From Latrodectus hesperus (Eukaryota > Arthropoda > Arachnida > Araneae > Theridiidae): a stretch of DNA of 64,000 bases. The notes under the pieces were generated by a model. It saw only the letters and a program-made list of their open reading frames with translations, was not told where the DNA came from and did not search any database. Each line of letters begins with the position of its first letter. Position 1 is the stretch's first letter. Shown one piece after another: positions 1 through 23,149 of the stretch. The position numbers and the translations under genes are program-made. Location: positions 59,992,779 to 60,056,778 of the forward strand of contig CM075862.1 of assembly GCA_037975125.1 (NCBI GenBank), read 5' to 3'.

Positions 1-2590
<2,590 letters not shown>

Positions 2591-2648
2591 TCATTTATTT
2601 AGATGTTGTCCAAATTATTATAGTAAAATATGGAGAAATATTGGTCTC

Positions 2649-2690
2649 ATTGGTAGATTTATGCCAAATATTGGTAGATTTATGTCAAAA
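2649..2690. repeat. 21-bp tandem duplication
   Basis: The unit ATTGGTAGATTTATGCCAAA plus one base (2649-2669) recurs at 2670-2690 with a single C/T difference. It lies just after the (TA)n tract. Confidence 0.85.
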
Positions 2691-3199
2691 AGAACTGTAA
2701 ATATACTAAACAGTAGTATACGAATTACTTTTCTGAAATCCAATTCTAAAATATTTTTAATTCAAACCATTAAGATTTTAGTTGTACGCTATGTTCAAAT
2801 CCTTTAAAACATTTAGTTTCATACGCATCATTTTGCCATCTAATGTTGTTCTTAAATAATCTAAAATCAAATAAAAACATGCTTATTGATGTTAAACTAA
2901 AATTTACGCTTCTTGAATGATAGTTTTAAAAAATTGTGATTATGCTATTTAAATAGTAATACGAACTTTTCTTGGTTGAACAGGAATTATATATTATGGT
3001 ACTGTCGTTATAATTTGAAATTTTTACTTCGAATGAAATCTAGAACAGTTTGTAATTCCCGTTTCGAATGTAATTTTAAACATATCCTATAATTCCGTTT
3101 ACACTCTTTTAAAGTAAGAAGGATCAATAATATGATTTGACATTATTTGCTGATTTTTATGTTTCTCGTAATTTTTGGAGGATTTATAATAATGTTTCT

Positions 3200-4140
3200 A
3201 GAAATATTAAAATGGAAATTAGCTTTACACAAGCTGCTCAGAAAAAACCTGATTCTTTGAATTTGATCAAATATTATCTACTTTCACCTTCCCCTATTAT
3301 CCAGTGGACTTTTTGAATTTATATGTAAATATTGATCTTATACAAAGAGTTGTTAGGAACGAAATGAGTAATTCACATTTTTTTAATGAGTGATTCAAAC
3401 TTTTGGAATGGAGTCTATTGAGGTTCGCTATCCTGAAAATGAATTGTTGCGTGTCTTCACTGATGACTCTATGTTAAAGAGAACACAAGGTGCTTAAAAA
3501 GGCATTCATTGTGGGTTTTCCATTTTTTACTTACCAATTGGACATTTTACTATGGCCTTCGAGGGTGAAACATAAGGTATTTCCGAGGTTAATTAATAAT
3601 TGTTGATTCATGGCCCCTCTTTTATCAGAGCTGTTATATTTTCAGATTCTAAAAGTTTGTTTCAGTCCTATTTAAATTATCAAACTATGCCTCAAATAAT
3701 TTTGGAATGTAGACCTTTACTTAAGATACTAGCACACAGAATTTCATTCCAGTGCACCCTTACTCATTATGGAATTATGGGCAATGACAATATGAAGCAC
3801 TGGCTACAAGGCAATCCTTGGCCTATTTCATTTCACATCCAGAAATTATTATCCAGAAATCCTATTTCTTTTAACATGACTAAACTGTTAATTGATCTAA
3901 CACTTAGAAAAACTCTCAAAAAGGGTATAATTCAATGTGAAAGGAATAATGGATGGAATATTCTGGAGGAGGAGATAAATGTTCCCAGGTTTTGAAGAAG
4001 TACGGTTGGTTCTATTTTGAGGGCTGGCAGGGCATAATTGCTTGTATAGTAAAATAGTTTTAAGAAGCCATCACTCCAATCTCAATAGAACTAAAGAGGA
4101 GGATTCCCTAAACCTTGTTTATTTATAATTCTAATCAGCC
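3200..4140 (+). pseudogene. Jockey-type non-LTR retrotransposon relic, RNase H region
   Basis: A frame-broken remnant of the C-terminal part of a non-LTR retrotransposon polyprotein. RNase H landmarks can be followed across frames: VFTDDS near 3458 (normally FTDGS, first acidic residue), FSDSKSLFQSY near 3640 (the SDS strand) and CTLTHYGIMGND near 3757 (normally WIPAHCGIRGNE, with the tryptophan and cysteine lost). The longest open stretch is 3600-3995. After it, RAGRHNCLYSK near 4026 resembles the post-RNase H tail (RTGHDCLYKH). The part before 3450 fits the reverse transcriptase-RNase H linker only weakly. No start, poly(A) tail or target duplication was found. The motifs are seen; the clade is inferred from them. 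Confidence 0.75.
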
Positions 4141-7930
<3,790 letters not shown>

Positions 7931-10900
7931 ATATCTGAAATATTTGACCAAATCTTCACTTTGTTAATATTAACTATACATTATATTTGTAAGAAATCCT
8001 ACTTACCTTATTTCCTTAAATAGCTTTAAATACTTATAGCAATAAATTTTGCGCGATTATTAGTTAAATATCATGTTATAAGTAATTTTATAAATATAGC
8101 ATTACATTAAATATTTAATTAGAACTTTATTAATGAAATAAAATGTAATTAGCTGTATTTTTAAATTAGTATTTTAAATAAAAATGCAAATAAATTATTA
8201 TAATTTGTTTATCAATCATACTGACTATCTAAAGATACAAATTGAAAATCAAAACACTTTTAAACTAATTATTTAAAACATTTTAGCGCGTGAAATATTC
8301 ATTTTTAGATACTGGCTATTTTTGATAGTTAATTACTTTTCCACTAAGAATGTAAACTTCTAAAACTTCTATTACGAGTTTCTAAACAATTAAATTATTA
8401 GTATAATTTATTTTATTTAAAAAATGTTGCAATTTTCAAAATATAATCCTTATTAGTATTTATGAAAATTATAAGAACATAAGATTAGGGATAAGAGGTT
8501 GACCTTTAATTCATCACGAGAAACAATTGTTGAAATCAGAGCTAATTATATGTTTATTACCTAGAAGTTAACATTATAAATAAAAATTTATATTTCAATA
8601 AATGATGAAAAACTTCTACTATATTAAAAAGTTTAATAAGGAAATAACAGTTAAAAGCATATGTAATCTTTTGTTTCTAAACAATTTCATTCCAAATCCA
8701 TATATGTAGCTTACATGACTTACCCAATTAGCTAGCAGAAGGTTTAGAAACAAATAAGTCAAGTGAAAAACATTGTGATAATAAACTAATGTAAATTTAG
8801 AAAGGTGAAATATAATTTAAAATTATTCAAAAATTTTAGGTGCAATAAACTGGCGTACTTATTCATATTATGATGAATTTTATACTTATTCTTAATATCA
8901 GACTTAAAACTTTCAGTTAACGTAAAAACAAGGAAAGTATATGTGATTTTCTCCTAAAAACCAAAAACTTAACTAATTTTATATATGAAATTTGGATTTT
9001 TAGATAATCAACTACACAAATCACAAGTGGCTTAATTTTTGTAGCATAAACTGCAATAGTATAGAAAACGAAAATAATTTAAATGATTTTTTGACTAGAA
9101 AATTTGATCATTGACATTTATTTTGGCTTATGTATTTATATTCTAAAACATGTTTCGTACGAGAACTAACTAAAACTGTATCTAAGGTTTTAAGTTTATC
9201 ACGAACTTCTGCCATCAACATCGAAGAACTCTCTGTAAACTAATGCAAGGTAGCGCTCTTTAGACTAGAAGTTCCTGGATTTAAACATTGCCGTTGTTTT
9301 GCAGCAGATATTGATGTCGGGTTTTCAATTTCTGGATGCTTTTTAATTTTGACGTTTGGAAGATTTTTGTTTTTCCTCATCACTCATAAACAGTTTTCAG
9401 TATCTGAAAAGAAGTCGCCCAAGAAAAGCCACACTAGGCTTGTGTTGGACTGGCATCGTTTATTAGATATTTACCTTGTTGTTTATTTTTGACATGATAA
9501 TAAACTGCACAATTTAAGAGATTTTGGACAAAAATATGAAATATTATCAATAATATGCATTTGTATTTTTATTTTGAGCATCTCAATATAACAATTATTC
9601 AACAAAATATTTTTAAATATTTCGTTAGAATTATTCGCACTTTAATTATATAAAACATTATTGAAAAGAAAATCTATTAAATAAATTTATGCGAGTTTTA
9701 GGAATTTAAAATGTAAACCCTTTATTTTCTATCTAAGCCCAACTCATTTAGCAAAATATGAACAAACTGTATATTAAATATATTTAATAATAACAGCATA
9801 TAGCTGCACTATAATAGTAGGTAATAATAATAAGTATTACAAAATAAATCATAGATTTTTATTAAGGTATAAATCTTTGATTGCTTTGATTCTATTTTGA
9901 CTGTCAAAAACTGAAAAGTTGAGTCTCAATATTTTAGTCTCTAACTTCAAATATTTAATTCTATATAAAAAATTAATATCTAAAATAATGTTATTTTTCC
10001 AAAAAAACTTCAAAATCATAAAAAAGAACAAATTTTTCATATTCTAAATATTGCTTAGTTCAAACATTCTCATATTAAGAGGGGGAAATATGTTTTTATG
10101 GAAGCTATCGTTCAGTTGTCAAAATAAATAAAGAAAGTATTTGATAAATTGCAGCTGTGTTAGGCTTAATCAAAGTAACAATCTTCGCTTATAAAGCTCA
10201 AAGTGTTTTTCAAATTAAAACTATTCATTATTTTTACAAAAGACTTATTGCTATTTATTTCCTTTTTATGTGTTTTATTTAAAAAGAAAATCTGTTCATT
10301 TTTCTATACTTCATCCTATTGGAGATTTATAATCATAGCACTATCGTGTTATAAGATTCTTTCAAAACAAGGAGTGAGGAAATTTCTACTCCAGACTTAA
10401 TAAAGAGTGACGCTTTTTCGAAAACATCGTCTTACTTACTTTCTTTTGGAGCGTTAAATCGATGCCGCGCCCGGGTGGGTTACTTGTAACAAGTTTCCTA
10501 TTTATGCAAACATCTGCCACGCATACATTTACTGATAATTAACTGTAGGAGCGGAAAATTCTGATAGAGAGTGCTTGCTGCAATATTTTCACTAAAAGTA
10601 AGCACTTTATTTTATGTATTGTCTGTTCTCAAATACAACGAACAACGCTCACGAAACGAGATGTATTGACGAAGGAATTAAATACTAATAATCAAGCTCT
10701 GAAAGGAGTCGCTCTGAATTTAAATATGTAGAATTATAAATTCATTCTAAACTTTATTGCTTATAGCATGCATGCATTTGCCTCTGCTTTTAAGAGATTC
10801 AAATATGAGCCTATCGTAACTTTGTGCTAAAAAATAGCAATCAGCACTTTTGAAAAGTGCTTTATACACACGTTGTAAAGTAATCAGTATCACATTGTTG

Positions 10901-11480
10901 TTGTACTTTCTGTGTATTTTCTCTAACATTTCAAAATTTTTAATTTTATTACAATTTAAAATTATGTCTGAATAAATTTATTTTAGTAGAAATAAAAAAA
11001 CTTTATATATATCTGACTTACATAAAAAAATATAAATATAGATCACGCGAAATATATAAATTAATTTATTAATTAAAACTTATCGAATTGAAATAATAAT
11101 ATCTTCTTTTTATGAGACATTTATTTAATTGTTTGCATAAAAATTATTCAATATTTTTATTTAATTATGCATTGAAAATGAATAAAAATACACTTGTGTA
11201 CAAAAAAAAACTGTTTAAATGTGAAGTAAATTGGTATGAAATTGCAGAAAATACGTTCTTGTAATTATTACAGTGAAAGCTCATTTAAATAAAAATGCCA
11301 TGCAAATTCAAATTTCAGGAAAAAATGCCTCAGTGTATTTGAGTCTATGCAGAGGACGTGCTATTATCGCATGAAAACCAAGACTACAGTAAAAAAACAG
11401 ACAGTCTTTGGAAAACATTCACTGCAAATGCAAGTGATTTCTTTCATAAAAAATGGCCAGTAGGAATAACCTAAACATCA
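7931..11480. other. AT-rich DNA with two unexplained higher-GC islands
   Basis: Mostly AT-rich and without recognised genes. Two patches stand out. One is about 9160-9480. The other is about 10430-10700 and includes a CpG-dense segment, GATGCCGCGCCCGGGTGGG, near 10461. Neither matches a transposase, reverse transcriptase or tRNA pattern in six frames by eye. They may be regulatory DNA, untranslated exon or old repeat. Confidence 0.5.
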
Positions 11481-12204
11481 CATGAATATAAAGAAAACTT
11501 TAGAATGTATGCAGTGTGATAAGTGTAGCTGAAAAGCTTGGAATAAATAAAAATAACATTTTACGTGCTTAGAACGCGCCTACCAAATCATACATACTGC
11601 TTTTATAATGGTTCGTGATGACTGTCCTAGGAAAGCAACTGCAGTGGATAATTTATATTTCTCACTGCATTAGAAAAGAGTCCAAAACAAGTAAGCAAGT
11701 GTCATTTACAAAGAAATATATAGTTCAATAGAGAAACAAGTCTCTCCGTTTACTGTGTCCAGATATAATCACTTAGAGAGCCTATTTTTCTTGAAAACTA
11801 TTCTGAATCACGTTCTGAACGAAGCATAATTTTGAAAGATGTCCATCAGCGCCACAATTTAGAATGGTGCCAGGAGAACTAAAACTGGACATGTTATCAA
11901 CTGAGTCATGTCTTCTTTACTGATGAAATTCGCTTCAAGACTATGCCAGTTGATTTGGATTGATGTCGGGACATTGTTTCATCCTAGAACAAAATATCTG
12001 AAAAAAGCTGTTATTGTAGTCTTAAAGTTTTTATCTGTTAAGGCATTATGCTGAATGAATAGTCTGACTTCACAACTTCGACAGAAGTTTTGCAATCGGA
12101 GATCATTATTATAAAGAGGTGGTCCTTCAATATGAGCTTCTGTTTGACTGCTGAGCAGCATCATCAAGACCCACAGATAACATTATTTGCACGTAACAAT
12201 TAAC

Positions 12205-13100
12205 ATTTAATCAGATTTGCAAGTAGCACTCTTAACTATAATTAATACAAACCACACTGGACATCTTATTAACGATATCAAAGGATTAATACAAAAAGGC
12301 TCAAACATTTCACTCTCAATAGTTTAATGGCCCACTCTATTCAAATGAGAGTGAAATGTTGATTAAGCAATACATTTTCTAAAAAAGTAATAACCTCGTT
12401 ATCATCCAAAGAAATCAACATAATATATCCAAACTCCTACTTTAAAAAAGCAGTCGGAAAATTACACCTTAAATAGCTGGCAACTAGAATAGTTCATTGC
12501 AATTCATGGAGGCACAGCTATTATCCATAATATTCTCAATATCATCTACATGATTATTTTCGAATTTTTACGTCAATTTCGTCATCATTGAGCACATCCC
12601 TTTTCCTCAAGATGTACGTAAAATTGGGAAAGCATTAACCGACTCTTGCATACGTAACTTACCTGGAACACCATCTCCCTACATATTCCATTGCCCTTAT
12701 ACATATTAGTTTCATTTGAAAAAGTCAGATAATTATGAATATATTTCATACATCCAATACCGTTTAAAAGTAACACAAACAAAGAAGAAACTAACAAATT
12801 TGGTAGCATATCTCCATAGTAAAGCACAACACTATTAAAACATTTTTTTCTACTCAACAGATGAAGGTGACTAATCATAACAAATTTTTAATTGATAAAG
12901 AACGATACACTTAGTAATGGAGGGTAAATATTTTCGTGTATTAATAACGAGTTTCATTAAACTTTACATTTTATATATATTAAATTTTTGATTATAATAA
13001 TATATATTCTTCTTATGAATATTTCTATTACTAAATCATAAACTTACTTTAATTATGTAAGTATTTAAAATAATGATATTGCAAAACTACTATTATAAAG
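12205..13100 (+). mobile_element. 5'-truncated non-LTR retrotransposon inserted in Tc1 fossil
   Basis: This segment splits the Tc1 fossil and reads, across frames, like the C-terminus of a jockey/R1-type non-LTR polyprotein. HTGHLINDIKGLIQKGSN is followed by LSIV-W, resembling the end of RNase H. Then come SYFKKAVGKLHLK (about 12440), FYVNFVIIEHIPFPQDVRK (about 12567) and a stretch ending CPYTY (about 12690), resembling the usual tail FYLNQILTGHGPFPQ...ECP. Missing upstream domains fit the 5' truncation common in target-primed retrotransposition. Both boundaries are approximate. No poly(A) or target duplication was resolved. Confidence 0.6.
12304..12360. repeat. 15-bp perfect inverted repeat (hairpin)
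   Basis: Arms AACATTTCACTCTCA (12304-12318) and TGAGAGTGAAATGTT (12346-12360) are exact reverse complements separated by 27 bases. They lie within the retroelement-like insertion. Confidence 0.9.
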
Positions 13101-13520
13101 GAACTGTTATATGAATCCTATTCAGCACTGGGAGCACAAATTTAACAGTCTCTATATATCTTTGAAATATTAATAGATTAGGGGTGTGTTGGGGAAATAA
13201 TACTTGCTAACTAAAGATAGAATGTAGGGCTCACTCCCGCCACATTGCAATTGCTGTTGAGCAGCTATTGTAATAGAAATATATCGCTCAGATGCACTAA
13301 CCAGAAAATTCAAATGATTAAGACCCAAGAAAACATTTGTGGAATGTTTTGGAAAGATGTTTTATAGAGAAAATTTTCATTCTCCTTGAACAACTAGCAA
13401 CTAAAACAGGTATTGACTGAAGAATGGGCACCCTTACCTCAACAATATTTAGATAATCTAATGTTGAGTATACGTACCAAGCAACCATTGCAGTAAAGAA
13501 ACGGCAGATACCATACTAAA

Positions 13521-14088
<568 letters not shown>

Positions 14089-14235
14089 TACATACTACTA
14101 CTGGTCATTACACCAGGAAAGCGGCACACCACACGTGAAATTTGCATGACAGGTAGAACTTGCTGTGATATACAAATGATTAAATTTTCAGCGCATTCAT
14201 ACAAAGCAGGCGACAGTAGCGACATCTACAATGTG

Positions 14236-14242
14236 TATAAAA
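14236..14242 (+). promoter_or_regulatory. Putative TATA box of the Tc1 transposase
   Basis: TATAAAA in GTGTATAAAACCAG, about 75 bases before the transposase ATG at 14317. A similar TATA-like word precedes the Tc1 fossil at 32102. Confidence 0.5.
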
Positions 14243-14316
14243 CCAGATATTTGACAGCAGTTTTCTCATACTCAATTTCCATTTCAACATTGTTTTCGGC
14301 AAAGAAAGTTGTTGTA

Positions 14317-15301
14317 ATGCCTCGTGTAAGAAGAAGAAATGCATATCAGCACATGTCTGACTTTGATCGAGGAAGGATTATAGCCTATCGGGATTGCGGT
14401 TTATCGTACCGCAATATTGCTGATCGCGTTGGTCGAGACCCCATGGCTGCTAGCATAATATGGAATCGATGGGTTCAGGACTATCATACGGAACGTCATG
14501 CAGGATCTCAGCGACACCCCATCACTAACAGCAGAGAAGACAGATGGTCACAAGGGATCGTACAGCCACATCAAGAACCCTGAGTCGAGAAATGAAGTCA
14601 TTTGCAAGACAACAAGTTTCTGCTTGAACAGATCGATGACGTTTGCAGCAACATGGATTGTCTGCACGGCGATCATGGCTTCGGCTACCATTGACGCTGC
14701 GTCACAGACAGGAGCGCCTTCAATGGTGTGATCAGCGACGAACCTAGACGCGGGAATGGCATCACGTCATCTTTACAGATGAATATCGGTTCTGTATACA
14801 GGACCATGATGACCGCATCCGTGTTTGGAGGCATCGTGGAGAACGCGCATTGCCAGGTTGCATTGGACATCGCCATACTGGCCCATCTGCTGGAGTGATG
14901 GTATGGGGTACCATTGGATACACGTCTCGATCACCTCTTGTTCGCATCTCGATTACCACATTGTTCGCACTTTGAACAGCAACCGTTACATTTCCGATGT
15001 GTTAAGGCCCGTGGCTCTGCCCTATCTTCGAGGCCTTCCTAATGCTTTGTTTCAACAGGATAATGCATGACCGCATGTTGCTCGTACTGTTCTGAACTTC
15101 CTTGATACAGAACAGGTTCGACTGTTACCCTGGCCAGCACATTCTCTTGATCTGTCAGCCACTTCTTACGATGAACTGTGACATAGTGTTGAAGCTGCAA
15201 GGACTGAAATCCCCGTACATGCCATACAATCTCTGTTTGACTCCATGCCTAGGTGGATAAATGCTGTTATTGCAGCCAGAGGTGGCTACTCTGGGTACTG
15301 A
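14317..15301 (+). pseudogene. Tc1-like transposase, broken and internally deleted
   Basis: The start ATG at 14317 opens MPRVRRRNAYQHMSDFDRGR, the usual beginning of this Tc1 subfamily. The helix-turn-helix region follows (SYRNIADRVGRDP). The frame is then lost repeatedly. The catalytic core is partly readable: HVIFTDEYRF (about 14762, first Asp kept), GVMVWGTIGYTSRSPLV, VLRPVALPYLRGLPNALF, and QQDNA (about 15056, second Asp kept). That is followed by a TGA where Arg is expected. After LPWPAHSLDLSA (about 15128) the sequence jumps to YDEL near 15167, so the segment with the third catalytic Glu (normally PIENVW) is deleted. The C-terminus ends ARGGYSGY at the TGA 15299-15301. It cannot encode an active enzyme. 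Confidence 0.9.
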
Positions 15302-15432
15302 TTTCTCAAGATCTATACATCCTAATTTCCTGTAAATCTAATCACTTTTTATTTCCACTATAATGTATGTGTCCAACAAATATCGTTCTGTTATTTGCAT
15401 TCCTTCTTGGTGTAGCAATTTTAATGGCCAGT

Positions 15433-15560
<128 letters not shown>

Positions 15561-15669
15561 ATGTGTATGCAAATGAAATGAAACTATTGTCTTAAAAAAC
15601 AAAATACATTTACAAAAATTGTTAATATTTCTTTATTCGAAATAATATTCATCGCTAGCTACACATTTT

Positions 15670-16330
15670 CCCCCATTTTTAGGACAATTTGTGGATACCC
15701 CACCTAGAAAATGATCGGTTTTTTGAGGTCAGCCAGTCCTCAAACCAAGATTTGACGTTTTCGTAAGAAGTGAAACGCTGGCAAGCCAATGCGTGTCCCA
15801 ATGATTCAAATAGGTTGTAATCGGAAGGAGCCAAATCTGGAGAATCAGCCCCATGCACAAAGGGCTCCCAGCCGAGTTCCTTAACGATGTCTTTGGTCGG
15901 TTTAGCACGGTGCCTAGGTTCGTTGTCATCAAGTAAGATCACTTTTTGCTGCCGTTTCTTGTATTGCTCGCGTTTTCTGATACAGCATCGTTCAAATCAA
16001 GCAATAATTGCCTGTAGCAATCACTTTAAACGGTTTCCCCAGGGTTGAGAAGCTAATAATAGATTGGCCCCTCATGATCCCAGAAAATACACAGCATTGT
16101 CTTGTGGCCGAAGCGATTCGGCCTTGAGATTCAGATTTGAACGGCTGTCCGGGGACAACATATGATAGATTACGCTTGGGGTTCTGAAAATAAATACATT
16201 TTTCACCGAGAATCACAATACGATGGAGATATGACTTGCGTTTGTAGCGGATAAGCAACATTTCGCACACGATTTTTTAATTTTTCTGCTGATTGTCCCT
16301 TAGCTCGTGTGACATCCTTCTACAACCTTT
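15670..16330 (-). pseudogene. Mariner (DD34D) transposase relic
   Basis: Read on the minus strand. SHEL near 16312, CEMLLIRYKRKSYLHRIV (about 16265) and KCIYFQNPKR are the first catalytic region, where the usual GDEKW has become LGEKC, losing the first Asp. A frameshift near 15950-16000 precedes ILLDDNEPRHRAK (second Asp kept). SPDLAPSDYNLFESLGHALA holds the third Asp. From the second to the third Asp there are exactly 34 residues, the mariner DD34D spacing. QRFTSYENVKSWFEDWL and RWGIHKLS form the normal C-terminus. The N-terminal DNA-binding half is missing and no terminal repeats were found. It lies about 110 bp from the right (TA)n tract of the Tc1 element. Confidence 0.9.
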
Positions 16331-19602
<3,272 letters not shown>

Positions 19603-22600
19603 CAAAATAATTCCAGTTCTAACACCAAGCACCAAATAAATTTATATTTCCGTTTATATTTTTCTTACTACTACTTTGTAGCACTAAAGTAATTCATTAT
19701 AAAAATAATTACTGTTACTGATTCTAAATTAAATTCAAAGTACTCATTATAAAAGGAACTACTTATGAGCATTTATTACCAGCTCATAAAGTTTTCGCAT
19801 ATAGCAACTAAAAAAATCAATATTAATTACCTTTGAAATGGAAAAGTTAACATGTTTTTTGTTATTTATTTTAAAATATGCTTTTTAATTGACATAGCAA
19901 GTAATTGTTGTAGACAAGTTAATTATGACCATACTTGTCATTCCCAAATAAATCTTAGCTATTAAACATTTTAGAAAGTAAGAAAAAATCTGATATCCAT
20001 TTGAAATTTAACTGCTATAGGCATTGCTTGTTTTCATTAAAGTATTAAATTTTTAGCGATTTTGAACATTAATAAATGATTTGAATCAGTGTTCTATATT
20101 TTATAATTTCTTTCTGAAAAAAATTTTATTTTTGATAAATGCTATTAAAACGAAATTTTTCTCAAATCAATTTTTTAATTATATCTTTAATATTTTCATT
20201 TTCCTTTCACTAAGTAATTTGTAATATTATAATTTAAATATATTTTTTAAAATATTTGTATACAATAGAATCGTTGAACATTTCAGGTTTGTGAGGGTTA
20301 AATGAAACGATTTGTGTTAATTTGTTCCAAATTGAGGAAAAATCTTTGCTACGTTTTTTGTGAGTAAAATAGCTTATTTAATTCATATAAACATGTTAAA
20401 CCTCAGTAAAATCAAAAATCCAGTGCCTGATTACATGTTTCAAATTTGTGAAAAAAATGTATACAAAATATATTATTAAAACACATAGAATAATATTTTT
20501 TATGAATTTAGATATCATTAAAATATTTTGTTTCCAGAATAATTTATTAATAAAGTTATAATTTTTTTAAACTGTCCTTTTTTATGCGTTTTTAAAATTC
20601 ATTTAATTTCAGATTTTTATCCAATCAAATTGTTCAACAAGAATTTGTGCAAAGAACAAACTTTGAATGTGTATTAGAAAATATTAAAACGAGTAAAAAC
20701 ATAATATCTATTTTTTGGAGGGGTTCAAATTATTAAGTATTTTTTAAGAAGATATATGCTTATTTGATATTTGAAGACTTCAAAGACATACCATTATTTA
20801 AATTTTTAGATGTAAAATTTTAGTTTCAAGTGAAATAAGGAATATTATTCCATAAGTTAAAATATTGACTTAATTGACAATACCTTTTGTGTTGAATTTA
20901 TTTGTATGTTAATTTTGGAAAACATTGTTAGAAAATGAATTAATTATTTACTTAACTATCATATAAAATCATTTATACTCAGATTTAAGCAAATTGTAAT
21001 TTTCAAAAGAAAATAATCTAAAGGATGTTACCATTTTTATATCCAATATTCATATCTTAATTTCTTATCAACTGTTAATCCAATTAAAGATTTATAAACT
21101 TTCTTTCAAGGACTGAATATGTACAGCATAAATTATATACATATTCATAAAAAATATAATTTTAATTCTCTTATTTAAATATGTTATTCTATTAAGTAAA
21201 TACAATTTTCAAAGGGGATGGGTGTTATTTCCTTTATTAAGACACAATAATAATTCTTCACACATACACATACATGGTTTATTTTATTGCTAAATATACT
21301 TCTTATATTTACATTTATTTGTAACTAAGTATAAGCCACTCTGCTGTTTTTAAAAAATGATTAACTATTTTTTTAAAGAAATATATATTTATTTCAAAAT
21401 TATAATTCCATTTTTCGTATATTTTCTTAGATATTTTATTAAATTACAGAGGATTATGAGGAAACATGTTTAATGATTTACAAACCTTATTATGTTTTTA
21501 AAATTAGTATTTTAAACATATTTCCAAAAATTATTTAATGTTTCTAAAATCCATTTTCATATTTAAATTACAAAATATAACATTGCTGTATTTTGCGTCT
21601 TTAAAATGTATAAATAACTTAAAGTATAAACATAAATATTTACCATTAACTCACATGAAATAAGTAACTTAAGAATAAAATATTGTCATCTCAAGCGAAA
21701 CTAAATAAAACATTAACATACCTAATTTCCTATTGAGATGTAAGCTCATGGAAAAGACTCCATAAAATAAACAAATAAAGGACTTGTACGCGGCAGACAA
21801 TTTTCCATCAGAAGTCCAAAATTCATGGTTTGTGGTTTTGCTTTTCAAGGCAATGAAATTAAACTGCTTTTGTATATCTTACCGCACTTCTTCTGAAATT
21901 TAAGAATTATTCAAGCAAAAACTTAATTAACAAAATGTTCTTCCCTCAGAAGCAAATACAAGAAATAATTTCTAGCAGAAAGTAAAATAAATGACGCGCG
22001 TTTTAATTTTGCCCGCAGTCAAAGAAGAAGTAAAAAATAATATTGCTCGAAAAAGGACGCTCTGAATAATGCATGAAATATATTCTCATTTAAAATGTTG
22101 AGTCTGCATTAATTTTTTTTATTTTCTTCGAAGCTACTTTAAAAAGCATATTTCGTTCCATTTGTGTTCGTTTGAAGTAGAGTCAAAGATGTATTTTTTT
22201 TATTTCAAAAGGTATGTAAATAAAACTTCAGTAAAACATTGCTAGTTTACAACCTAAAAGTAATGAAACATTTTATCACATTTGGAAGTTAAAAAAATCT
22301 ACTTTGAATAAACAGAAAAAAATGTATCTAAAATTTGCTTTCAATTAAACAAATTAACTTGGAATTAGAATAACGTACGTTAAAAAATATTATGAATAAA
22401 TTATCAATTCACATCACTCTTAAAAAACTATTGATAAATAGTGGCTTACATTAAATGTTTTAATACATTTATTTAATTAATGTTGTCTTTAGTTGTGTGT
22501 GCTTGTTGAAATTTTGTTCTGGGTTCGTTTATACTGTGTTTGTAGAAATGTAAAGTAATGCATTATGCATTAAGCTTACCCTATCTTATACATTGAAGTG

Positions 22601-23149
22601 CAAAGTTATTAAAAAGTGCTCGATATAATGATGAGTGAAAAGGTCTACATGATTACACTCAGTTACTATTATTTTTATACTTAGTATGACATTTTTTCTG
22701 TATATAGTTACGAAACAAAATAGAGAGAGAGATGTTTAATATAAATATATGTAATAAAATTTACAAAGTAATAAAGATAAGTAGAATAGAAAAAAATCTG
22801 TATTGAGGTTTGAAAAAGAAATTAAGCAATTTATAATAGATGATAAATAATGATAGTGAGTTAACACAAGACAAATATTCAGAGATGATTAGAATGATTT
22901 CTGATAAAGTGATGCTTTAGCACTTAATCAGAAAAAAAAATTATAACCACTTCAGTCTTGTGTCTAAATAGAATCATATTCAGATTACTATCATCAGATA
23001 ATTATATTCGAAAAAATGTTCATGGATGATCAAAACAAGCTTCCACTTCTAGAGCAATTTAAGGACTTATCCAATACGCTATAGTCTAATATATAATTGA
23101 TAGTGAATAAGAAAAAGCTAATAAGTGTTCTCGAGTGAACAAATTTAAT
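19603..23149. other. AT-rich DNA, no recognised genes
   Basis: Six-frame reading gives only short low-complexity frames. A patch at about 21780-22050 has more G/C (GTACGCGGCAGAC, GACGCGCG, GCCCGCAG) but no motif I can name. Confidence 0.5.

Larger units (their letters stand above)
11490..13520 (+). pseudogene. Tc1-like transposase fossil, interrupted
   Basis: A heavily mutated Tc1-family transposase. Pieces readable across frames are SVAEKLGINKNNILRA (helix-turn-helix region, about 11513), VFFTDEIRFK near 11916 (the catalytic FTDESRF segment, Asp present) and GIMLNE near 12042 (WGGIMLNG). After a gap come SRHIAIAVEQLL near 13240 (after the DDN motif, itself lost), LWNVLER near 13340 (the HVWDMLGRR block) and EEWAPLPQQYLDNLMLSI near 13420 (C-terminus). 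Stops and frameshifts are frequent. About 0.9-1 kb between roughly 12200 and 13100 does not belong to the transposase and is annotated separately as an insertion. No terminal repeats were identified. Confidence 0.75.

Noticed and set aside
12585..12878. 97-codon minus-strand gene
   Set aside because: The plus strand over the same bases reads as retroelement C-terminus, and the minus frame has no recognisable motif.
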